This document shows positions 8,013 through 16,845 of a stretch of DNA of 30,002 nucleotides, in pieces. The position numbers and the translations under genes are program-made. Below the pieces are notes generated by a model. It saw only the letters and a list, made by a program, of their open reading frames with translations, was not told the origin of the DNA and ran no database searches. The stretch lies in assembly GCA_963923455.1 (NCBI GenBank), contig CAWULT010000050.1, positions 1 through 30,002 on the forward strand, given 5' to 3'. Every line of letters starts with the position of its first letter. Position 1 is the stretch's first letter. Origin of the DNA: CAWULT01 sp963923455. GTDB taxonomy: Bacteria; Acidobacteriota; Vicinamibacteria; Vicinamibacterales; UBA2999.

Positions 8013-8649
8013 CAAAGAGACGACACCCAAACGGGACTCGAAGACCGCCATCTTCGAGGCAGCCGCCCAGGAGTTCGCCGAGCGCGGATTCGACGCCGCC
8101 GGCGTGGACCGAATCGCCGCGGCGGCCGGAGTCAACAAGGCGATGCTCTACTACCACTTCACGAACAAGCGCGCGCTCTACCTGGAGGTACTGCGCGACA
8201 TGTTCCGTGCGGTGGGCGCCAAGGCACGGGCCATCGCCGACGGAACCGGCACGCCGGACGAGAAGCTCGACGCGTGGATCGCGACGATCATCCAGGAGGC
8301 CGCCGGGCGTCCGTGGTTCCCGCCGATCATGCTGCGCGAGCTCGCCTCGGGCGCGCCACGCCTCGACCCCGAGACTTTCGCGATGATGAACGCCGTCTTC
8401 GGCGCCGTTCGCGACATCATCCGGCAGGGTCAGGACACGGGACGGTTCGACCCCGCCGCCGACCCGCTGCTGACGCACCTGACCATCCTGCCTCCGGTGC
8501 TGATCTTCTTCGCGCGGGAGCGCGCGCTCGCGGCCACCCGGGAGACGCCGCCGATGGCAGAGCCCCGCCTGCTCGCCGAGCCCCGAAACCTCGAACAGTT
8601 CGTCCGCCACATGCAGCGCGCCGCCCGGCGCATGCTCGCTCACGGCTGA
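8005..8649 (+). CDS. TetR/AcrR family transcriptional regulator
   Basis: A 214-residue regulator. The N-terminal helix-turn-helix domain (residues about 10-60) reads KTAIFEAAAQEFAERGFDAAGVDRIAAAAGVNKAMLYYHFTNK, a textbook TetR signature; the rest is the helical ligand-binding and dimer domain. Only a TTG at 8005 can start the protein: the in-frame ATG at 7987 is followed at once by TAA, and no other start precedes the HTH. It heads a co-directional efflux operon, 24 bp before the HlyD gene, so it most likely represses itself and the pump. Its position resembles CecR (YbiH) of E. coli, which controls ybhGFSR. The inducer is unknown. Confidence 0.9.
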   Translation: MVNKETTPKRDSKTAIFEAAAQEFAERGFDAAGVDRIAAAAGVNKAMLYYHFTNKRALYLEVLRDMFRAVGAKARAIADGTGTPDEKLDAWIATIIQEAAGRPWFPPIMLRELASGAPRLDPETFAMMNAVFGAVRDIIRQGQDTGRFDPAADPLLTHLTILPPVLIFFARERALAATRETPPMAEPRLLAEPRNLEQFVRHMQRAARRMLAHG

Positions 8650-8673
8650 CGCGCGAACCCAGGAAGGTCATCG

Positions 8674-9696
8674 ATGCCCATTCAGCCTCCGTTCCGACCG
8701 CTCCTCGCTGCGGCGATCGCCGTCTGCACGGCCGCCACGGCGTGCAGCCAGCCGCCACCGTCCAACACGCTGCGGGTGTCCGGCTACGTCGAAGCCACCG
8801 AAGTGCAGGTGGCGCCCGAGACCGCGGGGCGCGTCCTCGAGCTTCGAGTGGCCGAAGGCGACGAGGTGAAGGCCGGCGACCTGATCGCCAGGCTCGACAC
8901 GCGCGACGTCGAGCTCCAGCTGCAGCGGGCACGCGCCGAGCTGGCCGGGGCCGACGCGCAGCTTCGACTGCTCGAGGCGGGCGCCCGGAGCGAGGACGTG
9001 CGTTACGCCGAGGCGCAGGTGACCGCTGCGGAGGCCGAACTGCCGGCGATCGACGTCGAGCTGACCGCGGCCGTCGTCGATCTCGACCGCTTCGAGTCCC
9101 TGCTGCGGGCCGACGCCGGCTCGCAGAAGCAGCGTGACGACGCGCGGGTCCGCGTGGACTCGCTGCGGCAGCGGCAGCAGGCGAACCGCGAGCGGGTGCG
9201 CGTGGCGCGCGCGGCCCTGGCGCGGGCCCGAGCCGGCGCGCGGCCCGAAGAGCTCGACAGCGCCCGCGCGAGGACCGCGGCCGTGCGTGCCCAGATCGCG
9301 GCCCTCGAGAAGAGCCTGGCCGACGCCCAGGTCGTGACGGCAGTCGGCGGTGTCGTCACCCAGAAGCTCGTCGACGCGGGAGAGCTCGTCGCGCCCCGGG
9401 TACCGATCGTCGTCGTCACGGATCTCGCGCACGCGTGGGCGAACGTCTTCGTGCCCGAACCGTCGGTGCCGCGCGTCAAGCTGGGACAGGCCGCCACGGT
9501 GCTCACCGACGCCGGCGGCGAGGGCCTCAAGGGAACCGTTACCTTCGTCTCCCCAAGGGCGGAATTCACGCCACGCAACGTGCAGACGGCCGACGAGCGA
9601 TCGAAGCTCGTGTACCGCATCAAGGTGTCGGTGGACAACGCGGCCGGCACGCTGAAGACCGGCATGCCGGTCGACGCGGAGCTGGAGCTGCCATGA
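8674..9696 (+). CDS. HlyD/YbhG-like periplasmic adaptor lipoprotein
   Basis: A 340-residue membrane fusion protein. The N-terminus is a signal peptide with a possible lipobox (ATAC, Cys at residue 24). Next comes the biotinyl/lipoyl half-motif VSGYVEATEVQVAPETAGRV, a long coiled-coil hairpin (about residues 85-205, rich in Arg, Ala and Glu), the second lipoyl half (VTQKLVDAGELVAPRVPIVVV) and the beta-barrel segment FVSPRAEFTPRNVQTADERSKLVY. That last motif is characteristic of the YbhG type. It should bridge the inner-membrane ABC permeases and the TolC-type channel of this operon. AAGG lies upstream of the ATG. Its stop overlaps the next ATG as ATGA. Confidence 0.9.
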   Translation: MPIQPPFRPLLAAAIAVCTAATACSQPPPSNTLRVSGYVEATEVQVAPETAGRVLELRVAEGDEVKAGDLIARLDTRDVELQLQRARAELAGADAQLRLLEAGARSEDVRYAEAQVTAAEAELPAIDVELTAAVVDLDRFESLLRADAGSQKQRDDARVRVDSLRQRQQANRERVRVARAALARARAGARPEELDSARARTAAVRAQIAALEKSLADAQVVTAVGGVVTQKLVDAGELVAPRVPIVVVTDLAHAWANVFVPEPSVPRVKLGQAATVLTDAGGEGLKGTVTFVSPRAEFTPRNVQTADERSKLVYRIKVSVDNAAGTLKTGMPVDAELELP

Positions 9697-10631
9697 GCGC
9701 CGACGCCATCCGATTCACGAACGTCGTCAGGCGCTTCGGCGCCACCGAGGCGCTCGCAGGCCTGACCTTCGACGTACGGCGAGGCGAGATGTTCGGGCTG
9801 ATTGGCCCCGACGGCGCCGGCAAGACGACCGCGATTCGCCTGCTGTGCGGCCTCCTGCACGCCGACGGCGGCGACATCCGCGTGCTCGACAGGCACCCGG
9901 TGGCCGACCACGCGGCCCTCACCGCCCGCGTCGGGTACCTCTCGCAGCGCTTCAGTCTCTACGGCGACCTGACCGTCGACGAGAACATCGAGTTCTTCGC
10001 CGAGATCCACGGCGTGCGCGACTTCGCCCGGCGCCGCGACCAGCTGCTCGACATGATTCAGCTGACGCCGTTCCGCCGGCGCCTGGCCGACCGGCTGTCG
10101 GGGGGCATGAAGCAGAAGCTCGCCCTGGCCTGTACCCTCGTCCACCAGCCCGAGCTGATCGTGCTCGACGAGCCGACGACCGGCGTCGACCCCGTCTCGC
10201 GCCGCGAGTTCTGGAAGCTGCTGTCGGAGTTCCTCGCCCAGGGCATCACGATCCTGATGTCGACGCCCTACCTCGACGAGGCCGAGCGGTGCGCGCGCGT
10301 GGCGCTGCTGCACCAGGGACGAGTGCTGGCCGCCGACGAGCCGGCGAGCCTCCGGCGGTTGATCCATGGCCGCATGGTCGAGGTGATGGCTGCCGGCGTC
10401 GACGGAGCCGCGGACCTGGTTCGCGGCATGCCCGGCGTGGCCGACACGCAGGTCTTCGGCGAACGCCTGCACGTCACGCTCGACGGCGTCGAGGACGGTG
10501 ACGTCACCCGCTTTGCGGCCGCGCTCGGCACGACGCGGCTCGCCGGCGCACCCCTACGCGGCGTGTCGCCCACCCTCGAGGACGTGTTCATCGCGAAGCT
10601 GACCGCGAAGGAGGCCGCGAGTGCGCGCTGA
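9693..10631 (+). CDS. ABC transporter ATPase, first (YbhF N-half-like)
   Basis: A 312-residue ABC-2 type nucleotide-binding protein. Visible motifs are Walker A GPDGAGKTT, Q-loop LSQRFSLYGDLTVDENI, signature LSGGMKQK, and Walker B LIVLDEPTTGVDP. The switch (H-loop) position reads ILMSTPYLDEAE: the usual histidine before Tyr is a proline. From memory, the N-terminal half of E. coli YbhF also has a GPDGAGKTT P-loop, an LSGGMKQK signature and no switch His (STSYLDEAE), so this protein matches that half. The C-terminal 90 residues (ending TLEDVFIAKL) form the usual accessory domain. ATPase activity may be asymmetric with the second ATPase. Coupled by ATGA to the HlyD gene; overlaps the TolC gene by 11 bp. 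Confidence 0.93.
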   Translation: MSADAIRFTNVVRRFGATEALAGLTFDVRRGEMFGLIGPDGAGKTTAIRLLCGLLHADGGDIRVLDRHPVADHAALTARVGYLSQRFSLYGDLTVDENIEFFAEIHGVRDFARRRDQLLDMIQLTPFRRRLADRLSGGMKQKLALACTLVHQPELIVLDEPTTGVDPVSRREFWKLLSEFLAQGITILMSTPYLDEAERCARVALLHQGRVLAADEPASLRRLIHGRMVEVMAAGVDGAADLVRGMPGVADTQVFGERLHVTLDGVEDGDVTRFAAALGTTRLAGAPLRGVSPTLEDVFIAKLTAKEAASAR

Positions 10632-11958
10632 GTCGCTGGCTCGCCGGGCGCGGGCGCTGGCCCTCGTTCTCATCGTGGCGGCGCCCGCCGGGGCGGTCGC
10701 CCAGGACCCGCCCGCGTTGCGCCTCACGCTGGCCGACGCCAGGGCACGCGCGCTCGGCGCCAGCCACCGCATCGCGGAAGCGCTGGCGCGCGAGCAGGCC
10801 GCGAAGGCCACGGTCGAGGCGCGGCAGGCGCTCGAGCGGCCGGTGGTCTCGGCGGTCGCCGGCTACACCCGCACCAACCACGTGCTCGAGTTCACGGTCC
10901 CGACGCCGACCGGGCTCCGCGCGATCTATCCCGACATTCCGGACAACTACCGGTCCCGGATCGACCTGCAGTGGCCGATCTACACCGGCGGACGAGCCGA
11001 CGCCCTGGAACGGGCGGCCCGTGCAGACGCCGGGGCCGCATCCGCGGACGTCGACACGACGCGGGCCGACCTGCGCCTCGAGGTCGCGCGGGCGTTCTGG
11101 GCGGTCGTCACGGCGAAGGCCTCCGTGTCCGTGCTCGAGCGTGGCGTCGCTCGCGCCCAGGCGCACGCCACCGACGCGCGCCAGCGGCTCGCCGCCGGCC
11201 TGGTGCCGCCCAACGACGTCGCGTCGGCGCAGGCGCAGGAGGCACGCCAGCGCATGCTCCTGATCGAGGCAGGCAATCAGTACGCCCTCGCGCAGGCCGA
11301 CCTGGCGCGGCTCACCGGCATCGAGCCCGGCCAGGCGATCGAGCCCGAGGGCACGCTCGAGTCCGAGACCACGCCGGGCCAGCCGCTCGACGCGCTCGTC
11401 ACCGAGGGCCGCGGCGCGCGGACCGAGCGGCGCGCGCTCGAACTGCGAATCGCGTCGGCCGAGGCGCAGGGCGACGCCGCGCACGCGGCGAGGCGGCCGA
11501 CGGTCGCGATCGGAGCCGGTGCCGACTATGCCCGCCCGAACCCGCGCATCTTCCCACGGGCCCGGAACTGGGACGACTCGTGGGACGCCGGCGTCAGCGT
11601 GAGCTGGGCGCTGTGGGACGGCGGCCGCGCCGCGGCCGACAGAGCGCAGGCATCGCACGTGGCCGAGGCCGGGCGCCAGCGGCTGTCCGAGTTCGACTCG
11701 CTGCTGGCACTCGAGGTGCGCCAGCGCACGCTCGACATCGACTCGGGCCGCGCGGCCGTGACGGCGGCCGGCGAGGCGGTGCGCGCGGCCGCGGAGGCGC
11801 ACCGCGTCGTCACCGAGCGCTACCGCGCCGGCGTGATCGCGCACACCGAGGTGCTCGACGCCGAGGTGGCCCTGCTGCAGGCCGAACTCGACCGGACGCG
11901 CGCGCTCGCGGGCGTCCGGCTGGCCGAGGCCAGGCTCGAGCGGGCGGTCGGCCGATGA
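10621..11958 (+). CDS. TolC family outer membrane efflux protein
   Basis: A 445-residue OEP (PF02321) protein with a cleavable signal peptide (hydrophobic ALALVLIVAAPAGAVAQ, cleavage near residue 27). It has two repeated halves: LTLADARARALGASHRIAEAL with SRIDLQWPIYTGGRADAL, and LELRIASAEAQGDAAHAARRP with VSVSWALWDGGRAAADRAQ. The [PA]x(Y/W)xGG turns mark the strands next to the long helices, and the C-terminal helix ends VLDAEVALLQAELDRTRALAGVRLAEARL. The start is GTG at 10621, preceded by a strong AAGGAGG at a 6-nt spacing and overlapping the upstream ATPase gene. It sits between two ATPase genes, an unusual place for a TolC gene, and should form the outer-membrane exit of this pump. Confidence 0.92.
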   Translation: MRAESLARRARALALVLIVAAPAGAVAQDPPALRLTLADARARALGASHRIAEALAREQAAKATVEARQALERPVVSAVAGYTRTNHVLEFTVPTPTGLRAIYPDIPDNYRSRIDLQWPIYTGGRADALERAARADAGAASADVDTTRADLRLEVARAFWAVVTAKASVSVLERGVARAQAHATDARQRLAAGLVPPNDVASAQAQEARQRMLLIEAGNQYALAQADLARLTGIEPGQAIEPEGTLESETTPGQPLDALVTEGRGARTERRALELRIASAEAQGDAAHAARRPTVAIGAGADYARPNPRIFPRARNWDDSWDAGVSVSWALWDGGRAAADRAQASHVAEAGRQRLSEFDSLLALEVRQRTLDIDSGRAAVTAAGEAVRAAAEAHRVVTERYRAGVIAHTEVLDAEVALLQAELDRTRALAGVRLAEARLERAVGR

Positions 11959-12881
11959 ACGCGATCGAGGTCCGCGAGCTGACACGGCGATTCGGCGCGT
12001 TCGTGGCCGTCGATCGCGTCTCGTTCGACGTGCGGCAGGGCGAGATCTTCGGGTTCCTCGGCAGCAACGGCGCCGGCAAGTCGACGACGATCCGGATGCT
12101 CTGCGGCCTGCTGCGGCCGACCTCGGGCACGGCCCTCGTCGGCGGCGTGGACGTCAGCCGCGACCCCGAGGCGGTCAAGCGCCGCATCGGCTACATGTCG
12201 CAGCGCTTCTCGCTCTACGAGCAGCTGACCGTCGACCAGAACATCCGCTTCTTCGGCGGCATCTACGGGCTCGACCGTGACCGCATGGAGGCGCGCCGGG
12301 CGTTCGTCCTCGACATGGCAGGGCTGCGCGGGCGCGAGGACCAGGTCACGGCGTCACTCTCGGGCGGGTGGCGGCAGCGTCTCGCGCTCGGTTGCGCGAT
12401 CCTCCACGAACCGCCGATCGTGTTCCTCGACGAGCCCACCGGCGGCGTCGACCCGCTCTCGCGCCGGCAGTTCTGGGACCTGATTCACGCGCTGGCGCGG
12501 CAGGGTGTCTCGGTGCTGGTGACCACGCATTACCTCGACGAGGCCGAGCACTGCGAGCGGATCGCCATCATCCAGGCGGGCCGCCTGGCGGCGTTCGGCA
12601 CCGTCAAGGAACTGAAGGCGGCCTTCGCCGACCGGCCGATCGTCGAGGTGCGCGCGGCCCACCCGGTCGAGGCCATGCGGGCCCTCGACGCGATGCCGGA
12701 GGTGGAGAAGACCAGCATCTTCGGCACGGCCGTGCACGCCGTACTGCGGTCCGCCGGCACGTCCGAGGCCGACATCGCGGCCCGGCTGGCCTCCGCCGGC
12801 CTGGGGGTGTCGTCGTGCGGCATGGTCGAGCCGTCGCTCGAGGACGTGTTCCTCGACGTGGCCGAGCGGGGCGCCGCATGA
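11955..12881 (+). CDS. ABC transporter ATPase, second (YbhF C-half-like)
   Basis: A 308-residue ABC-2 type ATPase with a complete motif set: Walker A GSNGAGKST, Q-loop MSQRFSLYEQLTVDQNIRFF, signature LSGGWRQR, Walker B IVFLDEPTGGVDP, and switch LVTTHYLDEAEHC with the histidine present. The Gln-loop neighbourhood and the TTHYLDEAE stretch match the C-terminal half of E. coli YbhF, as recalled. It probably pairs with the first ATPase of this operon as a heterodimer, the catalytic site pair being canonical only here. Start and stop both overlap neighbours as ATGA, so it is coupled to the TolC gene and to the first permease. Confidence 0.93.
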   Translation: MNAIEVRELTRRFGAFVAVDRVSFDVRQGEIFGFLGSNGAGKSTTIRMLCGLLRPTSGTALVGGVDVSRDPEAVKRRIGYMSQRFSLYEQLTVDQNIRFFGGIYGLDRDRMEARRAFVLDMAGLRGREDQVTASLSGGWRQRLALGCAILHEPPIVFLDEPTGGVDPLSRRQFWDLIHALARQGVSVLVTTHYLDEAEHCERIAIIQAGRLAAFGTVKELKAAFADRPIVEVRAAHPVEAMRALDAMPEVEKTSIFGTAVHAVLRSAGTSEADIAARLASAGLGVSSCGMVEPSLEDVFLDVAERGAA

Positions 12882-13996
12882 CCGGCATCCGGGCGGTGAC
12901 GATCAAGGAGTTGCGGCAGATCGGCCGCGATCGCCGCACGTTGCTGATCCTGCTGTTCGTGCCGGCCTTCTTCCTGCTGGTCTACGGCTACGCCCTGAAC
13001 TTCGACATCCGGCACATCCGGCTGGCCGTGCAGGACCTCGATCACAGCGCCGAGAGCCGCGCGCTCGTCTCGGCCTTCGTCAACTCCGGCTACTTCGACC
13101 TGACGGGTGTCATCGATCGCGACGCCGGAATCGCCGAGGTGCTGAACCGGGGCGGCGCGCGGGCCGTGCTCGTGATCCCGGGCCGATTCGGGGCGGACGC
13201 GCGGCGCGGCCGGCACACGACCGTGCAGGTGCTGATCGACGGCGACAACGCCAACACCGCCACCACGGTGATGGGCTACGCGGCCGGCCTGGTCGGCGCG
13301 ACCTCCAGCCGGTACGAGCTCGAGGCCCGGGTCGGCTCGCCGTCGGGGCCGTTGCTGACGCTGGAGCCTCGCATCTGGTACAACCCGGCGCTTCGCAGCA
13401 CCCTGTTCCTCGTGCCGGGCCTCATCGCCTACATCGCGATGCTGACGGCGGTCGTGTCGACGGCGCTGTCCGTCGTCCGCGAAAAGGAGGCCGGCACGAT
13501 GGAGCAGGTGCGGATGTCACCCATCGGTCCCGTCGCGTACGTGCTCGGCAAGACGGCGCCCTACTTCCTGCTGTCGCTGCTCTCCTCGATGCTGATCGTC
13601 GCCGTGTCGATGGCGCTGTTCGACTTGCCGATGCGCGGGTCGTGGCTGGTGCTGCTGGCCTCGGTGTCGCTGTTCCTGGTCGGCGCGCTGGCGTTCGGCC
13701 TGCTGATCTCGACGCTGGCCGAGACCCAGCAGGTGGCGTTCCAGGTGGCGCTGCTGACGTCGTACCTGCCGACCCTGATGCTCTCCGGCTTCATCTTTCC
13801 GATCGCGAGCATGCCGGCGTTCCTGCAGGCGGTCACGCGGATCGTGCCGGCGCGCTACTTCCTGGTGATCCTGCGCGGCATCCTGCTGAAGGGCACCGGG
13901 CCATCGGTGTTCTGGCCCGAGCTCGCCGCGCTCGCGGTGTACGCGGTGGTGGTGCTGGCGCTGGCGTCGGCCCGGCTTCGGCGGGAGTGGGCCTGA
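12878..13996 (+). CDS. ABC-2 type permease, first (YbhS-like)
   Basis: A 372-residue ABC2_membrane_3 type permease. Residues 1-20 are a cytoplasmic amphipathic stretch with the KEL-x-QIGRDRRT motif. TM1 is LLILLFVPAFFLLVYGYAL, followed by a roughly 150-residue periplasmic domain (AVQDLDHSAESRALV, VLIDGDNANTATTVMGY, RIWYNPALRSTLFLVPG). Five further helices follow, with the coupling segment VVREKEAGTMEQVRMSPI between TM2 and TM3. It is followed one base later by a paralogous permease, so the channel is probably a heterodimer. It resembles E. coli YbhS/YbhR and YhhJ. Substrates of that group include cations, dyes and some antibiotics; none can be deduced here. Confidence 0.93.
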   Translation: MTGIRAVTIKELRQIGRDRRTLLILLFVPAFFLLVYGYALNFDIRHIRLAVQDLDHSAESRALVSAFVNSGYFDLTGVIDRDAGIAEVLNRGGARAVLVIPGRFGADARRGRHTTVQVLIDGDNANTATTVMGYAAGLVGATSSRYELEARVGSPSGPLLTLEPRIWYNPALRSTLFLVPGLIAYIAMLTAVVSTALSVVREKEAGTMEQVRMSPIGPVAYVLGKTAPYFLLSLLSSMLIVAVSMALFDLPMRGSWLVLLASVSLFLVGALAFGLLISTLAETQQVAFQVALLTSYLPTLMLSGFIFPIASMPAFLQAVTRIVPARYFLVILRGILLKGTGPSVFWPELAALAVYAVVVLALASARLRREWA

Positions 13997-13997
13997 G

Positions 13998-15113
13998 ATG
14001 TCGCGGCTGCTGCACCTCGTCCGCAAGGAGTTCATCGAGCTTCGGCGCGACCCACGCCTCTTCAGCATCGTGATCCTGGCGCCCATCGTCCAGCTGACGA
14101 TGCTCGGCTACGCGGCCACGACCGACGTCCGCGACGTCCCGGTGGTCGTGCTCGACCGGGATCACTCGTCGGAGAGCCGCGAGCTCGTGAGCCGGTTCGA
14201 CGCGTCCCAGAACTTCGTCGTCCGCGAGGCCGTGACCTCGCCTCGTGAGATCGAGGCCGCGCTCGACACCGGCCGTGCGTGGATGGCCCTGACCGTGCCC
14301 CCCGACTACGGCGAGCGCGTCCGCCAGGGCCTGCCCGCCGTCGTGCAGGTGGTGGCCGACGGCAGCGACGCCAACTCGACGAACGTTGCCCTCGGCTACG
14401 CGGGGAACCTCGTCACGGCGTACGCCCGCGAGCTGGCCGCCCGTTCGGGCCGTGGCGGCGGCACGCCGCTCGTCTCGGCCGAGATCCGCGTCTGGTTCAA
14501 CCCGCAGCTCGAGAGCAAGGACTTCATGATCCCGGGCATCCTGGCGCTGCTGCTGCTCGTCGTGACGACGAACCTGTCGTCGATGGCGATCGTGCGCGAG
14601 AAGGAGATCGGCACGCTCGAGCAGCTGAACGTCACGCCGCTCGCCCGCTGGGAGCTCATCGTGGGCAAGCTCCTGCCCTACGCGCTGATCGGGGTGCTCG
14701 ACGTCGTCCTGGTGCTGGCCGTGGCCGTGGGCTGGTTCCAGGTGCCGGTCAGGGGCAGCGTGCTGCTGCTGTTCGTGCTGAGCGGCGTCTACCTGCTCTC
14801 GACGCTCGGACTGGGCCTGTTCATCTCGACGATTTCACAGACGCAGCAGCAGGCGATGATGTCGGCCTCGTTCTTCTTCCTGATGCCGATGGTGTTCCTC
14901 TCGGGGTTCGTGTTCCCGATCGAGAACATGCCGACCGTGGTGCAGCCGTTCACCTACCTGATCCCGCTGCGCTACTTCCTGGTGATCCTGCGCGGCATCT
15001 TCCTCAAGGGCGTCGGCCTCGAGACGCTCTGGCCGGATGCGCTGGCGCTGCTCGCGTGGGGCGTCGGGATCCTGGTGCTCGCGACGCTCCGCTCGAGCAA
15101 GCGCCTGGCCTGA
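13998..15113 (+). CDS. ABC-2 type permease, second (YbhR-like)
   Basis: A 371-residue paralogue of the preceding permease with the same layout: KEFIELRRDPRLF at the N-terminus, TM1 SIVILAPIVQLTMLGYAA, a periplasmic domain (VVLDRDHSSESRELV, QVVADGSDANSTNVALGY, RVWFNPQLESKDFMIPG), the coupling segment IVREKEIGTLEQLNVTPL, then helices ending in LIPLRYFLVILRGIFLKGVG and a C-terminal TM. The gap to the first permease is one base. It is the last gene of the efflux operon and ends 28 bp from the convergent small ORF. No U-tract terminator is visible in that gap. Confidence 0.93.
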   Translation: MSRLLHLVRKEFIELRRDPRLFSIVILAPIVQLTMLGYAATTDVRDVPVVVLDRDHSSESRELVSRFDASQNFVVREAVTSPREIEAALDTGRAWMALTVPPDYGERVRQGLPAVVQVVADGSDANSTNVALGYAGNLVTAYARELAARSGRGGGTPLVSAEIRVWFNPQLESKDFMIPGILALLLLVVTTNLSSMAIVREKEIGTLEQLNVTPLARWELIVGKLLPYALIGVLDVVLVLAVAVGWFQVPVRGSVLLLFVLSGVYLLSTLGLGLFISTISQTQQQAMMSASFFFLMPMVFLSGFVFPIENMPTVVQPFTYLIPLRYFLVILRGIFLKGVGLETLWPDALALLAWGVGILVLATLRSSKRLA

Positions 15114-15141
15114 GCCGGGCGCCCGCCCCCTGCCCATTCCG

Positions 15142-15219
15142 TCAGCCGAGCTTCTTCAGGATCGCCTTCTGGTTGGCCAGGATCTGCTTCTGGTTGGCGG
15201 CGCTGGCGTCGCTCGGCAT
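15142..15219 (-). CDS. 25-residue peptide with ANQKxIL heptad repeat
   Basis: A small reading frame of 25 codons plus TGA, lying 25 bp downstream of the second MFS gene on the same strand. It is preceded by a very strong Shine-Dalgarno (AAGGAGGAG, about 7-9 nt from ATG 15219). After MPSDASA the peptide contains two exact-register heptads, ANQKQIL and ANQKAIL, and ends KKLG. Ile and Leu repeat every seven residues, so an amphipathic, coiled-coil-forming helix is likely; there is no membrane segment. I recall short bacterial proteins with runs of ANQxxIL heptads, but no assigned function. The DNA echoes the repeat (TTCTGGTTGGC twice, 21 bp apart). An overlapping 84-codon frame starting at 15226 runs antisense into the permease gene and looks spurious. 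Likely the last cistron of the ATPase-MFS-MFS operon. Confidence 0.6.
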   Translation of the reverse strand: MPSDASAANQKQILANQKAILKKLG

Positions 15220-15244
15220 CGGTCATCTCCTCCTTCGGGTCTGG

Positions 15245-16845
15245 TCACGTCCCGTCCGCATCGGTACCCGCGATGTGCTCGAGCCGTCGCTCGCGCGTCT
15301 CCTCGCCGAGGAACAGCAGCGAGACGCCGGCCAGCCCGATCGGAATGGCCGCGACGATGGCCGGCAGGAACACGCCGCCCGCGCCCGCCAGCAGCGAGCC
15401 GATCACGGGCGGCCCGACCATGCCACCGAGCTTGCTGCTCGCGGCGGCCAGGCCGCTGCCGGTGCCGCGCAGTTCCGTGGGATACACCTCGGCCGCATAC
15501 GGTGACAGCATCGAGACGACCGCGGTGCTCGACAGCATCAGCACTCCGATCAGCGCAACGGTCGCCGTGGTGCCGACGCGTGCGAGGTCGGCGCCGACGA
15601 CGGCGAAGACGCTGAGGCTCGCCGACGTCAGCAGCGCGAAGCCCACCATCGACTTGCGGCTGCTCCACCGCCCGTACAGCCAGGCGACGAGGACGCTGCC
15701 GGGAATGCTGGCGAGCGCCGCCCAGAAGAGGAGCACACTGCCGCTCGTCGGCAGGCCGGCGTCGCGCAGGATGATGGGCAGGAAGGTCACGAAGCCCCAG
15801 TTCACGAGGCCCCATCCGAGCCCGTACAGGACCACCGCCGCCGAGTGCCGCCCGAGTCCGCCCGTGAAGAGCTCGCGAACCCCTCGCGACGCGGGCGGGC
15901 GCTCCGGTGCGCCTGGCGCGGCATCGGCGCGCGGGTGCAGGGCCACTTCGACGCCGAACCGGTGCATCACGTCCCGGGCGGCCTCCTCCTGGCCGTGCTC
16001 GAGCAGGAAGCGGGGCGACTCGGGGATCCAGCGGTTCAGCACGACGATCACGAGGCCCGTCGGCAGCCCGAAGAACCAGAGAATCCGCCAGCCGTAGAGG
16101 GGCTCGAACACCGTGGCGAGCCCGCTCGCCACCAGGTACCCGCACGCCGTCCCGAGGCCGCCGTGCAGGATCACCAGCCACCCGCGGACGCGGGCGGGCA
16201 CCGTCTCGGCCATCAGCGCGTAGACGATCGGCAGCATGCCGCCCGCCGACAGGCCCATCAGGAAGCACATGAACAGGTTCCACGCGAACGACGGCATGAA
16301 CCCGCAGATCGACGTGCCCAGGAAGAACATCGCTGCCAGCAGAATCGACGCCCGGCGCCCGACACGGTCCGCGAGGACGCCCCAGAGCAGCGACCCGATC
16401 GTCGTCCCGGTCAGCGCCACCAGCGGCAGCATCGCCGCGCTGGCGGTCGAAATGCCGTACTCCGCGCGGACGCCGGGCAGGATGAAGCCGAGCGTGGCCG
16501 GCTTCATCACGTCGATCACGAGCGCGACGCCCAGCACGAACAGCAGCCACCAGTGGGCGCCGGTCACGCGCGCCCCGTCCATCGCGCGCGTGTAGTAGCG
16601 CGTCGCCGAACTGGTCCGGGGCGCGCGAAGGACGGCGAGCGGCGGCAGCAGGCCCCAGGTGGCCAGCGCCAGGCCGGCCACGATCGCCGCCATGCCCCAC
16701 AGCATCAGCGGCGACATCGGCATGCCGGCCATCTGGTAGCCCATGCCCTGCATCGACAGGAACTCGGGCAGGTGCGCCAGCACGCCGCCGGTGAGCAGCA
16801 TCACGCCGAGCACGAAGCCGATGGGGTGGTGGAAGCGGACGCCCG

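Noticed and set aside
9303..9360. Possible internal start or break in the HlyD gene, where another plus-strand frame begins
   Set aside because: The main frame continues without interruption through the lipoyl and barrel motifs, so there is no frameshift.
14972..15226. An 84-codon minus-strand frame sharing the Shine-Dalgarno of the small peptide
   Set aside because: It runs antisense deep into the permease gene and has random composition, whereas the alternative frame shows a clean heptad repeat and stops in the intergenic gap.
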